A stretch of 64,000 nucleotides of DNA from Nonomuraea indica (GCF_002850745.1 NZ_KZ559477.1:133870-197869); one strand, 5' to 3'; counted from the stretch's first letter, positions 1 through 8,847 are shown. Notes: generated by a model from the sequence alone, not told the origin. Numbers and translations: made by a program.

Positions 1-662
1 CTCGGGTTGAGCGCCACGTACGACGTGACGAGCAGTGCGAACCAGCACAGCGCGCCCACCGACAGCAGCACGACCGCCGTCACCATCATGCCGTCGCCGA
101 GGAAGGTGGTGAGACCTTCGAGGCCGCGCACCAGCACGAAGGCCAGCGCGGCGACCAGCAGGACCGCGTACGCGCCGAGCAACCCCAGCCCGGTACGGCG
201 GTGCCCGGCGCGCAGGTGAGCGGCGCCGGGCACGATGGCGGACAGGGCGGTCCAGCCCAGGACGGATCCCGCGTTGAGCGGTCTGGCGAAGCGCGGGGCG
301 CCGGTGGGCATCCGGCCGGGGCGCTTGCCCGCCGCGTCGCCCGATACGGTGCCCGGCCTGTCGCCCGCGGGCTTCCGGCCGCCGCCGGGGGAGGCGCCGG
401 ACGTCCCCGGGGGGGCGGCGTCCGCCGGCCGTGGCCGGCCCGGCTCGGTGCGCCGCCCGGATCCCGACTGGCCTTTGGCCCGGGTGCGGCCCGAGCCGCC
501 CTGGCCCGCGGACGGGGTCCTGCCCGCCTCGGCGGGACCCGGGGCGCCGGGAGCCGCGGAACCGCGGGCGCCGGAGCCGGGTTCGCCGCCTGACGTCGGG
601 CGGGGGCGGCGGGCAGGGCGCCGTTTCCTGCCCCCGTTGTCAACCCCATCGCGCTTGCTCAC
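1..662 (-). CDS. Probable LCP (LytR-CpsA-Psr) family protein, N-terminal part only
   Basis: The gene runs off the left edge, so only about 220 N-terminal residues are visible. The GTG start at 662 has a GAAGGAG ribosome site just upstream, and the frame stays open to base 1. Residues 1-125 are a disordered Gly/Pro/Arg/Ser-rich cytoplasmic region. After it come an IVPGAAHLRAG-like segment and at least two hydrophobic stretches (LLGAYAVLLVAALAFVLV and VTAVVLLSVGALCWFALL). This long basic tail followed by clustered membrane helices is typical of actinomycete LCP-family proteins, which transfer anionic polymers to peptidoglycan outside the cell. The catalytic LCP domain is not in the window, so the family call is an inference from the N-terminus; another polytopic membrane protein is possible. 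Confidence 0.6.
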   Translation of the reverse strand, partial: MSKRDGVDNGGRKRRPARRPRPTSGGEPGSGARGSAAPGAPGPAEAGRTPSAGQGGSGRTRAKGQSGSGRRTEPGRPRPADAAPPGTSGASPGGGRKPAGDRPGTVSGDAAGKRPGRMPTGAPRFARPLNAGSVLGWTALSAIVPGAAHLRAGHRRTGLGLLGAYAVLLVAALAFVLVRGLEGLTTFLGDGMMVTAVVLLSVGALCWFALLVTSYVALNP

Positions 663-685
663 GCCGCTCCTTCACACGCCTACCT

Positions 686-704
686 GGCAAAACACTGTTT
701 TGCC
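686..704. promoter_or_regulatory. 19-bp perfect inverted repeat in the leader of the LCP-like gene
   Basis: Arms GGCAAAACA and TGTTTTGCC flank a single central base. The repeat lies 24 bp upstream of the GTG start at 662. It could be a repressor operator or a leader hairpin; no regulator family can be assigned from the sequence. Confidence 0.45.
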
Positions 705-793
705 CCCCGTTGGGCACAAGATTGCCAGGATTCTAGCTCCCATAAGGGGACATCAGAGACATGTGCTCAAGCTGAGATGAACGCCAGGCGACA

Positions 794-2323
794 TCATGAC
801 GTCGAGGAGGAAGGCGCCATCCAGGTATTGCACTGATAGGCCTGGCTGCGCTCCCAGCCCTGCCGGAACCACCGGTGGTTGTTCGCCGGGGAGCCGTGGT
901 CACGCGGATAGCCGGGATGGTCGCCCACCTGGCCGTAGAAGGCGAACAGCCGCGACCGGTTCGTGGTCGTGACCGGATAGCTGGTCGCGACGGAGCGCAT
1001 CCACATGCCGCCGAAACAGGTGGCCTGGAGCTCCAGCCTTCGGCTGAGCGCCAGCTTGCCGCTGCTGCTGGTGGAGTCGAGCGTCTGGCGCCACCACGAG
1101 TCCATCAGGCCCGTGATGTTCTGCACGTGGTGGCCGTACTCGTGGGCCATCATGCTGATGATCCCGCCGTGCCAGGAGATGATCTGGCCGTAGCCGCGCG
1201 ACGTCGCGTTGCCCCTGGCCATCGCCGAGGTCGAGGCGTAGATCGTGTTGTTGCGCGGGCAGTAGTACGGCACGATGCCGCCCCGCGAGGGATAGTCGCC
1301 GCACGCGCCCCGGCCCCGGCCCGCCGCGATCGCGTAGCCCGGCGGGCTGAAGGCGATGCCCTGCCGGCGCAGGATCGGGCCCCACGCCCGGTCCATGCAC
1401 GCGCCCGTCTTCAGGATCAGGGCCTTGAGCTGGGCGTGGTTGTAGATGTCGGCGTTGCCTGCCCGGCAGGACAGCCGGGGCAGGGCGCCCGCCCGGTAGA
1501 CGGTGTTGTTCTTCAGGCTCGTGTTCAGCGTGGCCCTGGCGGGCTGCTGCGTGGTGTCCCGGGTGCGGGTCGGCGTGGGCCGCCGCGTGGGCCGCTCCGC
1601 CGGCGACCGGCTCTCCGTCCGCCTCGGGGACGTCTCGCGCTCGTACGGGGTGTAGGTGGGGATCGCCACCGGGGTGCCGACCTCGCTGCGCGAGGAGGTC
1701 CTGAACACCATCGAGCCCACGACGACCAGCACGAACAACCCGGCCATCGCCCCGCACACCAGGCCGAGCACCCCGGCCGCCCCCATGCCGGACCTCCTGC
1801 GCGGCGCCTGCGGCCAGCCGTGGCCCCGCGGCGGCATGGGCGGCCCCGGCGGCGGGACAGGAGGCATGGGGGGCATGGGCGGCGACGGCTGCTGATGCCG
1901 GACCTGATGAGGCGGCGGGGGAGGAGGCTGCTGGCCGTACGGGCCGCCGTGCCGCCCGCCCGCCCCGTACCCCTGCCCCGGGTTGGGCGGCTGCTGGGGG
2001 TACGGCGGCTGGGGATGGGACGGTTGCGGGTGGGGCGGTTGCGGCGGGCCGGGACGGTACGCGGGGCCCGGCGGCTGCTGCGCGGGCGCATGCGGCTGCT
2101 GCGGCGCGCCGTACGGCGGCTGCGCCGGCTGCTGGGGCGGCCCGTACGGCGGCTGCTGGGGCGGCGGGCCGTATCCGTGCCCCTGGCCACCGGAGGGATG
2201 CGGGGGCGGCGGGGAGCCGGGCCCGCCCTGCCCGCGCCCGGGAGGCGGCCACGGCAGCGACGGCGGACGCACCGGCGGGCCGTGCTCGGGAGGCGGTGAG
2301 GGATGCTGCCCGTTGCCTGTCAC
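794..2323 (-). CDS. Neutral zinc metallopeptidase (YpfJ family), membrane-anchored
   Basis: About 509 residues. The first part is a Pro/Gln/Gly/Tyr-rich low-complexity cytoplasmic region, followed by one membrane anchor (around GVLGLVCGAMAGLFVLVVVG), a Thr/Arg-rich linker and an extracytoplasmic peptidase domain. The zinc motif HEYGHH (HExxH type) starts near residue 394, and a downstream LELQATCFGG segment supplies the likely third ligand Glu, as in the putative neutral zinc metallopeptidase family (PF04228). GTG at 2323 is chosen because AGGGGG precedes it; the frame extends to another GTG at 2428 that lacks a ribosome site. It is divergent from the LysR gene. The substrate is unknown. Confidence 0.82.
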   Translation of the reverse strand: MTGNGQHPSPPPEHGPPVRPPSLPWPPPGRGQGGPGSPPPPHPSGGQGHGYGPPPQQPPYGPPQQPAQPPYGAPQQPHAPAQQPPGPAYRPGPPQPPHPQPSHPQPPYPQQPPNPGQGYGAGGRHGGPYGQQPPPPPPHQVRHQQPSPPMPPMPPVPPPGPPMPPRGHGWPQAPRRRSGMGAAGVLGLVCGAMAGLFVLVVVGSMVFRTSSRSEVGTPVAIPTYTPYERETSPRRTESRSPAERPTRRPTPTRTRDTTQQPARATLNTSLKNNTVYRAGALPRLSCRAGNADIYNHAQLKALILKTGACMDRAWGPILRRQGIAFSPPGYAIAAGRGRGACGDYPSRGGIVPYYCPRNNTIYASTSAMARGNATSRGYGQIISWHGGIISMMAHEYGHHVQNITGLMDSWWRQTLDSTSSSGKLALSRRLELQATCFGGMWMRSVATSYPVTTTNRSRLFAFYGQVGDHPGYPRDHGSPANNHRWFRQGWERSQAYQCNTWMAPSSSTS

Positions 2324-2510
2324 CGTGTCGCCCCCTGCGGTCACTTGTCCGACTCGCGTGACTCCTCCCGTCACGCTCCGGCCCTTTGCCAGATTTGGGC
2401 AGAAGCTTACTGATTTATCACCAGTCACGGATGTGACAGTGCTCGGTTACAGTCCGAAATCATTCGAGGTGATCTCCGCTATGTTCCGGACCGCGCGGTG
2501 GGCCGTGTCC

Positions 2511-2516
2511 TAGCTT
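2511..2516 (+). promoter_or_regulatory. Probable -10 box of a leaderless LysR transcript
   Basis: TAGCTT (TANNNT pattern) lies exactly 6 nt before the ATG at 2523 and no Shine-Dalgarno sequence is present. This is the usual arrangement of leaderless actinobacterial genes. Confidence 0.45.
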
Positions 2517-2522
2517 TTTGCC

Positions 2523-3392
2523 ATGAACCTCCAGCAGCTCCGCTACGTGGTCGCGACTGCGGAGCACCGCACCATGACCGACGCGGCCAGGTCGCTCTAC
2601 ATCGCGCAGCCCGCGCTGTCGCGTGCGATCCGGGACCTGGAACGAGAGCTCGGGATGACCCTCTTCGCCCGCTCCGGCCGCGGCGTGGTCGTCACCGCGC
2701 AGGGCCGCCGGGTCGTCAAGCTGGCACGGGAGGCGCTCGACGCCGTCCACGAGATCGAGGGCCTCGCCAGCCACGCCACCTCCGGCGACGCCGAGCTCCG
2801 CATCGCCGCCACGCCGAGCCTCGAGCCCGGCCTCGCCGGGCGGCTCCTGCCCGCCTACACCGCCGACCATCCCGGGGTGCGCATCCACATCGTGCGGTGC
2901 GACGGCCGTGACGCCGTGGTCAGCGCCATCCGCGACCAGCGCGCGGACATCGGGCTGACCGACCTGCCCGTGCCCGCCGACCTCATCACCCACCCCCTCG
3001 AACGCCAGGAGATCGTGCTGATCTCCCCGCCGAGCCTCAAACTGCCCAACCCCGTGCCGATGGGCAGGCTCGACGGCATGCGGCTGGCCCTGCCCGCCCG
3101 CGGCAGCGTCCGGCGCAGGGAGCTCGACGCCATGTTCGGCAAGTACGCCGTCAAACCGGTGGTCGTGCTCGAGACCGACGAGCGCAACGGCTGGCTCGGC
3201 GCCGTGCGCAGCGGCCAGGCGTCGCTGCTGTGGTACCGCGGGATGGCCGAGCAGGCCAGCCGGGCCGGTCTGGTGGTCCGCTCCCTCGACCCGGCCGTGC
3301 GCCGCGTCATCGCCCTCGTCCACGCGCGCCGCCGCCTGCCGCTCATCGCACAGGACTTCCTGTCCACCGCCGAACGGGGCACCGCCGCCTGA
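2523..3392 (+). CDS. LysR-family transcriptional regulator
   Basis: 289 residues, normal length for the family. Residues 1-60 form the winged helix-turn-helix, beginning MNLQQLRYVVATAEH and containing the recognition segment QPALSRAIRDLERELG. The rest is the two-lobe substrate-binding domain (ITHPLERQEIVLISP region). The ATG has a TAGCTT -10 box 6 nt upstream and no ribosome site, so the mRNA is probably leaderless. It is divergent from the zinc peptidase gene, so it may control that gene or itself, but nothing identifies its ligand. Confidence 0.93.
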   Translation: MNLQQLRYVVATAEHRTMTDAARSLYIAQPALSRAIRDLERELGMTLFARSGRGVVVTAQGRRVVKLAREALDAVHEIEGLASHATSGDAELRIAATPSLEPGLAGRLLPAYTADHPGVRIHIVRCDGRDAVVSAIRDQRADIGLTDLPVPADLITHPLERQEIVLISPPSLKLPNPVPMGRLDGMRLALPARGSVRRRELDAMFGKYAVKPVVVLETDERNGWLGAVRSGQASLLWYRGMAEQASRAGLVVRSLDPAVRRVIALVHARRRLPLIAQDFLSTAERGTAA

Positions 3393-3395
3393 CCC

Positions 3396-3447
3396 GGCCC
3401 GCTCGTCCGGCCCGCTCGTCCGGCCCGCTCGTCCGGTCCGCTCGTCC
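3396..3447. repeat. Tandem repeat, 4 x 13 bp
   Basis: The unit GGCCCGCTCGTCC is repeated three times exactly and a fourth time with one change. It starts 4 bp after the LysR stop codon, in the gap between two convergent genes. Confidence 0.9.
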
Positions 3448-3507
3448 GGTACCCGAGACCGGCGCACGCCGCTCCCCGAGCGCGCGGCCCGTACCGATGT
3501 CCGGCGC

Positions 3508-4884
3508 TCAGCCGGCCACCGGCAGCCGCACCACCACGCGCAACCCCGGGGAGGCGTCCTCCAGATGCACCCCGCCCCCGTGGGCCCGCACCGTCTCCCG
3601 CACGATCGCCAGGCCCAGCCCCGCCCCGCCCTCGTCCCGGCTGCGGCCCGAGTCGAGCCGGGTGAACCTGTTGAACACCCGCTCCCGGTCCTGCTCCGGG
3701 ATGCCCGGCCCGTCGTCGGTCACCGTCAGGACCCCGTCGGCGGTCAGCGCCACCTCGACCTTCGAGGTGGTGTGCCGGACGGCGTTGTCCACCAGGTTGG
3801 TCAGCACCCGGCTCAGGTCCAGCGCGTCACCCCGCACCACCACCGGCGCGCAGGCCGTCAGCCGCGCCTCGGCGTACCGGTCGAGGGTCTGCCGCACCAC
3901 CGCGTCGAGGTCGACCGGCTCGCGCCGGGCGGGCACGCCGCCGCGCTCGTCCAGGCGGGCCAGCGCGAGCAGGTCCTCCGCCAGCCGGGACAGCCGCATC
4001 GCGTCCTCCAGGACGCCCTCGGCCGTCTCGCGCCAGTCCTGGCCCTCCGGATGGCCGAGGGCGACCTCCAGCTGCAGGCGGATGCTGGCGAGCGGGCTGC
4101 GCAGCTCGTGCGCGGCGTCGGAGACCAGCGCCCGCTGGCGCTGCTCCGCCTCCTCCAGCCTGGCCAACATGTCGTTGAGCGTGACGGCCAGCGAGTGCAC
4201 CTCGTCACGCGCCTCGGGCACCGGCAGCCGGCGCGACCTGGCGGTGTGCGTGATCTCGGCCGCACCCTTGCGCAGCGCCGCGATCGGGCGCAACGTGCGG
4301 CCGATGACGAGCCAGCTCGCCACCGCCAGCAGGACGAGCAGCAGCGGCGTGCCCACGAGCAGCACCTTGCGGGCCGCCGCCAGGCTCTGCCGGATCTCGC
4401 CGACGGAGCGGGCGGCGACCACCGTCTGCCCGCGGTCGGCGCTGAGCACCACGGCCCGCAGCGTGCCCGGGATCGCGTACGGCCGGCCGTCCAGGTAGAC
4501 CGCGTGGCCCCCGCGCAGCGCCCACGCCCTGGCCCGGGCGTCCAGCAAGGGCACCAGCCGGTCGGTGCCGTAGGTGACGTGCGTGATGCGGCCCGAGGCG
4601 TCGAGCACCTGCACGACCGTGCCGTCGTGGGTGGTGATGGGGCTGGTCAGCGTGCCGGCGTCGGCGTGCACGCGCACCGTCTGCGCCTGGCTGCGCAGCG
4701 CGTCGTCGACCGTGTCCACCAGTGTCCGGTCGAGCACGTTGAGCAGTACGACGCCCGACAGCGCCAGGGCGGCCGCGAGCACCGCGCCGGCCACCACGGT
4801 CAGCCGGAAGCGCAGGCTGCGCCGCCGCCACCAGATGTGCGGCGCGTCAGCCACGGCCGCCGGCCGCCAGGCCGGCCCCCTCAT
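3508..4884 (-). CDS. Two-component sensor histidine kinase
   Basis: 458 residues. Two membrane helices (about 30-51 and 174-195) enclose an extracytoplasmic sensor of about 120 residues. A HAMP linker follows (about 197-250), then the HisKA domain with SDAAHELRSPLAS, phospho-acceptor His259, and the ATPase domain with N box NLVDNAVRH, G1 DDGPGIP and G2 GAGLGLAIV. The ATG at 4884 is the first possible start, 15 bp after the response-regulator stop, so the two genes form one operon. The stimulus is unknown. The neighbouring LolA/RseB-like protein and ABC exporter hint at envelope stress or an envelope-active compound. Confidence 0.95.
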   Translation of the reverse strand: MRGPAWRPAAVADAPHIWWRRRSLRFRLTVVAGAVLAAALALSGVVLLNVLDRTLVDTVDDALRSQAQTVRVHADAGTLTSPITTHDGTVVQVLDASGRITHVTYGTDRLVPLLDARARAWALRGGHAVYLDGRPYAIPGTLRAVVLSADRGQTVVAARSVGEIRQSLAAARKVLLVGTPLLLVLLAVASWLVIGRTLRPIAALRKGAAEITHTARSRRLPVPEARDEVHSLAVTLNDMLARLEEAEQRQRALVSDAAHELRSPLASIRLQLEVALGHPEGQDWRETAEGVLEDAMRLSRLAEDLLALARLDERGGVPARREPVDLDAVVRQTLDRYAEARLTACAPVVVRGDALDLSRVLTNLVDNAVRHTTSKVEVALTADGVLTVTDDGPGIPEQDRERVFNRFTRLDSGRSRDEGGAGLGLAIVRETVRAHGGGVHLEDASPGLRVVVRLPVAG

Positions 4885-4899
4885 GAGCGGTCACCGTGC

Positions 4900-5574
4900 T
4901 CACCCGCCGTCGCCCGCCAGCCGGTAGCCCGCGCCGCGCACGGTCTGCAGCGCGTTCCTGCCGAACGGGGCGTCGATCTTGCGCCGCAGGTAGCCGACGT
5001 AGACCTCCACCACGTTCGGGTCGGTGTCGAAGGTGTCCCACACGTGCTCCAGGATCTCCGCCTTCGACACCACCTCGTCCCGCCTGCGCAGCAGGTACTC
5101 CAGCAGCGCGAACTCGCGCGGCGTCAGCTCGACGGCGCTGTCGCCGCGCTGCACCCTGCGCCGCGCCGGGTCGAGCGACAGGTCGCCCGCCGTCAGCACG
5201 GCCGGCCGCCGCCCCGCGTCGCGCCGCAGCAGCGCCCGCAGCCTGGCCACGAGCACCACGTACGAGAACGGCTTGGTCAGGTAGTCGTCGGCGCCCAGGT
5301 CGAGCCCGTCGGCCATGTCGTACTCGCCGTCCTTGGCCGACAGCATGAGGATCGGCACCCAGTTGTCCTCCGCGCGCAGTTGCTTGCACACGTTGTAGCC
5401 CGACAGCCTGGGCAGCATGATGTCGAGCACCACGACGTCGTAGTCGCCCTGCCTGGCCTGGTGCAGGCCCTGCTCGCCGTCGTGGGCGAGATCCACGGCG
5501 AAGCCCTCCGCCTGCAGCCCGCGCTGCAACGCGGCGGCCATGCGCCGCTCGTCCTCGACGACCAGAACTCTCAT
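4900..5574 (-). CDS. OmpR/PhoB-family response regulator
   Basis: 224 residues from MRVLVVEDE. The receiver domain holds the acidic pocket ED, phospho-acceptor Asp51 in VVLDIMLP and Lys in LTKPF. The C-terminal winged helix carries the typical ELTPREFALLEYLLRR and GYLRRKID segments. The ATG at 5574 is preferred because GGGAGG sits 9 nt upstream; the in-frame ATG at 5583 directly abuts that ribosome site. It is the first gene of the operon with the sensor kinase and is divergent from the LolA-like gene. The intervening region holds an array of CTGAGA/TCTCAG repeats that is the obvious candidate binding site. Confidence 0.95.
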   Translation of the reverse strand: MRVLVVEDERRMAAALQRGLQAEGFAVDLAHDGEQGLHQARQGDYDVVVLDIMLPRLSGYNVCKQLRAEDNWVPILMLSAKDGEYDMADGLDLGADDYLTKPFSYVVLVARLRALLRRDAGRRPAVLTAGDLSLDPARRRVQRGDSAVELTPREFALLEYLLRRRDEVVSKAEILEHVWDTFDTDPNVVEVYVGYLRRKIDAPFGRNALQTVRGAGYRLAGDGG

Positions 5575-5598
5575 GCGCTGCATCCTCCCGTGCCGCCC

Positions 5599-5644
5599 CT
5601 GAGACCACGCTGAGAAGGCTGAGAGGCGTCTCAGACAGTCTCAG
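5599..5644. promoter_or_regulatory. CTGAGA/TCTCAG operator array, probable response-regulator binding site
   Basis: CTGAGA occurs at 5599, 5610 and 5619, and the inverted form TCTCAG at 5629 and 5639. The spacings of 11, 9 and 10 bp match the one-helical-turn spacing used by OmpR-family dimers. The array fills the gap between the response regulator and the LolA-like gene, so both transcription units could be controlled from it. Confidence 0.6.
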
Positions 5645-5702
5645 GTTCGCCTAAGGATGCATCACGCAGGCTCTGCGTATCGACATACCGTTAAGGAGTG
5701 AG

Positions 5703-6881
5703 ATGCGTAGAGGCACGTTCGTGAGGTGGGGTGTCCCGGTCGCGGCGGCGGCCGTGATCGCGGCCGCGGTCGGCGCGGGGCCGGTGATCGCCGCCGTGGG
5801 CGGCCCCCCGGCGCTCCCCGAGCGCTCGGCGCAGCAGCTGCTCGCCGACGCCCTGGCCGCCGCCGAGAAGAGCCCGCCGCCCATGTCGGGCACCGTGCAG
5901 CAGACGGCCTCGCTCGGACTGCCCGCCCTCCCGGCCGCGGGCGCGGGCTCACCGGTGGCGCTGCTGTCCGGCTCGCACGAGGTCAAGGTCTGGTACGGCG
6001 CCAACGGCAAGTTCCGGATCGCCATGCCGACCCAGCTGAACGAGACCAACCTGATCGTCAACGAGGGCCAGGCCTGGTACTGGGACAGCGCCGCCAACAC
6101 GGCCACGAAGCTCCACTGGCAGGGCGGCGCACGGCGGTCGCCGGCCCCGTCGGCGCCGGCCGCGACCCACGCCGACCTGACGCCGCAGGCGGCGGCGGAG
6201 AAGGTGCTGGAGCAGGCGGGCGAGCACACCGCGATCCGGGTCATCAACACCGCCGAGGTGGCGGGCCGCCCGGTCTACCAGCTCGTGCTCGCGCCCAAGG
6301 ACGACGGCTCGCTGGTGCAGGAGGTGCGCCTGGCCCTCGACGGCGAGACGTACGTCCCGCTGCAGGTGCAGGTGTACGCCAAGGGCGCGGCCGAGCCGGC
6401 CTTCCAGGTGGGCTTCACCCAGGTGACGTTCACCCCGCCCGCGGAGGAGAACTTCACCTTCACCCCGCCCGCCGGCGCCAAGGTCGAGGAGCGCTCCCTC
6501 GGGGCCGACGGCGAGGCGGGCAAGGAGACGCGCCCCGGCGACGCCGACAGGGCCGCCCGTGGCCTGAAGGTCGTCGGCGACGGATGGACGCGGGTGGCCG
6601 TGGTGAAGGCGTCGGCGGCCGACCTTACGGGAGGCACGCCGTCGGACGGCGAGCGGCAGGGCGAGCGGCAGGGCGAGTGGCGGGGTCACGGCGGTGACGA
6701 GGCCGACGGTCGCGCCGTGGTCGCCGACCTGCTCAAGAAGGCCACCCCGGTGAGCGGGCCGTGGGGCTCGGGCCGGCTGATCAGCACCAAGCTGGTCACC
6801 GCCCTGCTGACCGACGACGGGCGCCTGCTCGTCGGCGCCGTCACGCCGGAGGAGATCACCGAGGCGGCGGGCGTCAGGTGA
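5703..6881 (+). CDS. Secreted LolA/RseB-like protein
   Basis: 392 residues. The N-terminus MRRGTFVRWGVPVAAAAVI with an AAVGG-type end is a signal peptide or signal anchor. The body resembles the LolA/RseB half-barrel fold used by actinomycete 'outer membrane lipoprotein carrier'-type proteins: GTVQQTASLG strand, then KVWYGANGKFRI, NEGQAWYWDS and the late FTFTPPAGAKVEE. These bacteria have no LPS outer membrane, so a role in sensing or handling lipid or lipoprotein is likelier than true Lol transport. AAGGAG precedes the ATG. The stop overlaps the ABC ATPase start by 4 bp (GTGA), so the three genes are co-transcribed and probably work together. Confidence 0.8.
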   Translation: MRRGTFVRWGVPVAAAAVIAAAVGAGPVIAAVGGPPALPERSAQQLLADALAAAEKSPPPMSGTVQQTASLGLPALPAAGAGSPVALLSGSHEVKVWYGANGKFRIAMPTQLNETNLIVNEGQAWYWDSAANTATKLHWQGGARRSPAPSAPAATHADLTPQAAAEKVLEQAGEHTAIRVINTAEVAGRPVYQLVLAPKDDGSLVQEVRLALDGETYVPLQVQVYAKGAAEPAFQVGFTQVTFTPPAEENFTFTPPAGAKVEERSLGADGEAGKETRPGDADRAARGLKVVGDGWTRVAVVKASAADLTGGTPSDGERQGERQGEWRGHGGDEADGRAVVADLLKKATPVSGPWGSGRLISTKLVTALLTDDGRLLVGAVTPEEITEAAGVR

Positions 6882-7870
6882 CGACCGTCACGCACGAAGC
6901 GGGGGCGCCCTCCGGGGCGGCCCCGCCTTCCGGCCCGGCGGCGCCCGCGATCGTCACGCGCGGGCTGACCAAGCGGTTCCGCGGCGGCCAGGTCGCCGTC
7001 GACACGCTCGACCTGAGCGTGCCACGCGGATCGGTCTTCGGCTTCCTCGGGCCCAACGGCTCGGGCAAGACCACGACCATCCGCATGCTGCTGGGCCTGG
7101 TCGCGCCCACCTCCGGCGAGCACGCCCTGCTGGGGCTGCCGCTGGCCGCGGCGCTGCCCCGGGTCGGCGCGCTGGTCGAGGGGCCGGCGTTCTACCCGTA
7201 CCTGTCGGGCGAGGCGAACCTGCGCCGGTTCGACGCGGCCGACCCCACCGCGCCGGCCGCCACCGTCCGGCGGCGCGTCGGTGAGGCGCTGGACCGGGTG
7301 GGGCTGACCGCCGCTGCGGGCAAGCGCTACCGCAACTACTCGCTCGGCATGCGCCAGCGCCTGGCCATCGCCGCCGCCCTGCTCGGACCGCGCGAGCTTC
7401 TCGTCCTCGACGAGCCGACCAACGGCCTCGACCCACAGGGCACCCGCGAGGTGCGCGCCCTGGTCAAGGAGATCGCCGCCGACGGCACCACGGTCTTCGT
7501 CTCCTCGCACCTGCTGGCCGAGGTGGAGCAGATGTGCACGCACGCGGCGGTGATGCGGGCCGGAAAGCTGGTCGCCCAGGGCACGATCGCCTCGCTCAGC
7601 GGCGGTCAGCCCGTCCGCGTCCGGATCGAGACGCCCGACGCGGCCGCGGCCGTCCGGGTGCTGGCCGCGCTCGGCCTGGCCGGCGTCCACATCGGTGCGG
7701 TGGAGGGCGGCACCGAGGTCACCGCCGAGCTGGGCGGGCACGCGCCCGAGCGGATCAACGCCGCCCTCGTCGGCGCGGACGTGCCCGTGCGCGGGCTCGC
7801 GGTCGTCCGGCCGAGTCTGGAGGACGTGTTCGTGGGACTGACGGGAGAGGGATTCGATGTCGACGGCTGA
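6878..7870 (+). CDS. ABC transporter ATP-binding protein (ABC-2 type exporter)
   Basis: 330 residues from the GTG at 6878, which overlaps the upstream stop codon. Walker A is GPNGSGKTT, the Q loop is atypical, the signature is NYSLGMRQRL and Walker B is LLVLDEPTNGLD followed by the H-loop FVSSHLL. A roughly 80-residue C-terminal extension (PVRVRIETPD to LEDVFVGLTG) is typical of DrrA/CcmA-like exporter ATPases. It pairs with the permease that starts 14 bp before its end. The substrate is not evident; regulation by the divergent two-component system is inferred. Confidence 0.95.
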   Translation: MTTVTHEAGAPSGAAPPSGPAAPAIVTRGLTKRFRGGQVAVDTLDLSVPRGSVFGFLGPNGSGKTTTIRMLLGLVAPTSGEHALLGLPLAAALPRVGALVEGPAFYPYLSGEANLRRFDAADPTAPAATVRRRVGEALDRVGLTAAAGKRYRNYSLGMRQRLAIAAALLGPRELLVLDEPTNGLDPQGTREVRALVKEIAADGTTVFVSSHLLAEVEQMCTHAAVMRAGKLVAQGTIASLSGGQPVRVRIETPDAAAAVRVLAALGLAGVHIGAVEGGTEVTAELGGHAPERINAALVGADVPVRGLAVVRPSLEDVFVGLTGEGFDVDG

Positions 7871-8789
7871 GACCGAGATCCGGCGCGCGCCGGAGCCCGC
7901 CACGATCGTCGAGGCCGGCCCCTCCGCCGAGGGGCGTCCGGCCGCCGCGCCCGCCCCTGTGGCGCGGGCGCGGTGGACGTTCTGGCGGCTGCTCGGCTCG
8001 GAGCTCGGGCTGACGTTCCGGCGGCCGCGCAACCTGGTCATGCTGGGCGTCCTGGCCGCCGTGCCGGTCCTGCTCGGCGTCACGTTGCGCCTCATGACGG
8101 CCGACGACGAGGGCGGGGTGGGCGGGATCATCGCCGCGGCCGCCGGCAACAGCCTCATGCTGACGTTCGCCTCGCTGTCGTTCCTGGTCACGCTGCTGAT
8201 GCCGGTCGCGGTGAGCGTGGTGGCGGGCGACGCCGTCGCGGGGGAGGCGGGCGCCGGGACGTTGCGCTACCTGCTGGCCGCCCCGGCCGGCCGCACCAGG
8301 CTGCTCGCGGTCAAGTACCTCAACGCCGTCGTGTACGGCTTCGCGGTGACCGCGGTGGTCGCGCTGGCCGCGCTGGTGACGGGCCTGGCGCTCTTCCCGG
8401 TCGGTCCGGTGACCCTGCTGTCCGGCACCACGGTGCCGGTCGCCGAGGGGCTGCTGCGCATCCTCGTCAGCGTCGGGTACGTCGGCGCCGGGATGGCCGC
8501 GCTGGCCGCGGTGGCGCTGGCCTTCTCGACGTTCACGGAGGTGTCGATCGGCGCGATCGCGGCCAGCGTGGTGCTCGTGGTCGTCTCGCAGGTGCTGCGG
8601 GCCGTCCCGCAGCTCGACGGTCTGGCCGGCTACCTGCTGCCGACGTGGTGGAACGATTTCGACGGGGTGCTGCGCAGTCCCGTCGACACCGCCGCGCTGG
8701 GGGAGGGGCTGCTGGTGTTCGGCGCGTACGCGCTGCTGTTCGGCTCGGTCGCCTGGGCCCGCTTCACCGGCAAGGACATCACGTCCTGA
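7857..8789 (+). CDS. ABC-2 type transporter permease
   Basis: 310 residues. A cytoplasmic N-terminal tail of about 45 residues is followed by six hydrophobic segments with the layout of ABC-2 permeases (NLVMLGVLAAVPVLLGV, then SLSFLVTLLMPVAVSVV with the usual GDAVAGEAGAGTLRYLLAAP loop, and so on). The ATG lies 14 bp inside the ATPase gene, indicating translational coupling. This is the last gene of the LolA-ABC operon; a strong hairpin terminator follows. Confidence 0.93.
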   Translation: MSTAETEIRRAPEPATIVEAGPSAEGRPAAAPAPVARARWTFWRLLGSELGLTFRRPRNLVMLGVLAAVPVLLGVTLRLMTADDEGGVGGIIAAAAGNSLMLTFASLSFLVTLLMPVAVSVVAGDAVAGEAGAGTLRYLLAAPAGRTRLLAVKYLNAVVYGFAVTAVVALAALVTGLALFPVGPVTLLSGTTVPVAEGLLRILVSVGYVGAGMAALAAVALAFSTFTEVSIGAIAASVVLVVVSQVLRAVPQLDGLAGYLLPTWWNDFDGVLRSPVDTAALGEGLLVFGAYALLFGSVAWARFTGKDITS

Positions 8790-8791
8790 GC

Positions 8792-8847
8792 CCCGCCGCC
8801 TGAGCCGCACCGTCTGGGCCGCACCGTCTGAGCCGCGCCGCCTGAGC
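8792..8847. repeat. Tandem repeat, 4 x 14 bp, directly after a stop codon
   Basis: Four degenerate 14-bp units of the type CGCACCGTCTGAGC begin 3 bp after the permease stop. Three of the four units contain TGA, as if the stop-codon region itself had been duplicated. Confidence 0.8.

Noticed and set aside
2424..2437. GTCAC-N4-GTGAC inverted repeat upstream of the zinc peptidase gene
   Set aside because: Five-bp arms are expected by chance in this GC-rich DNA and the repeat does not extend.
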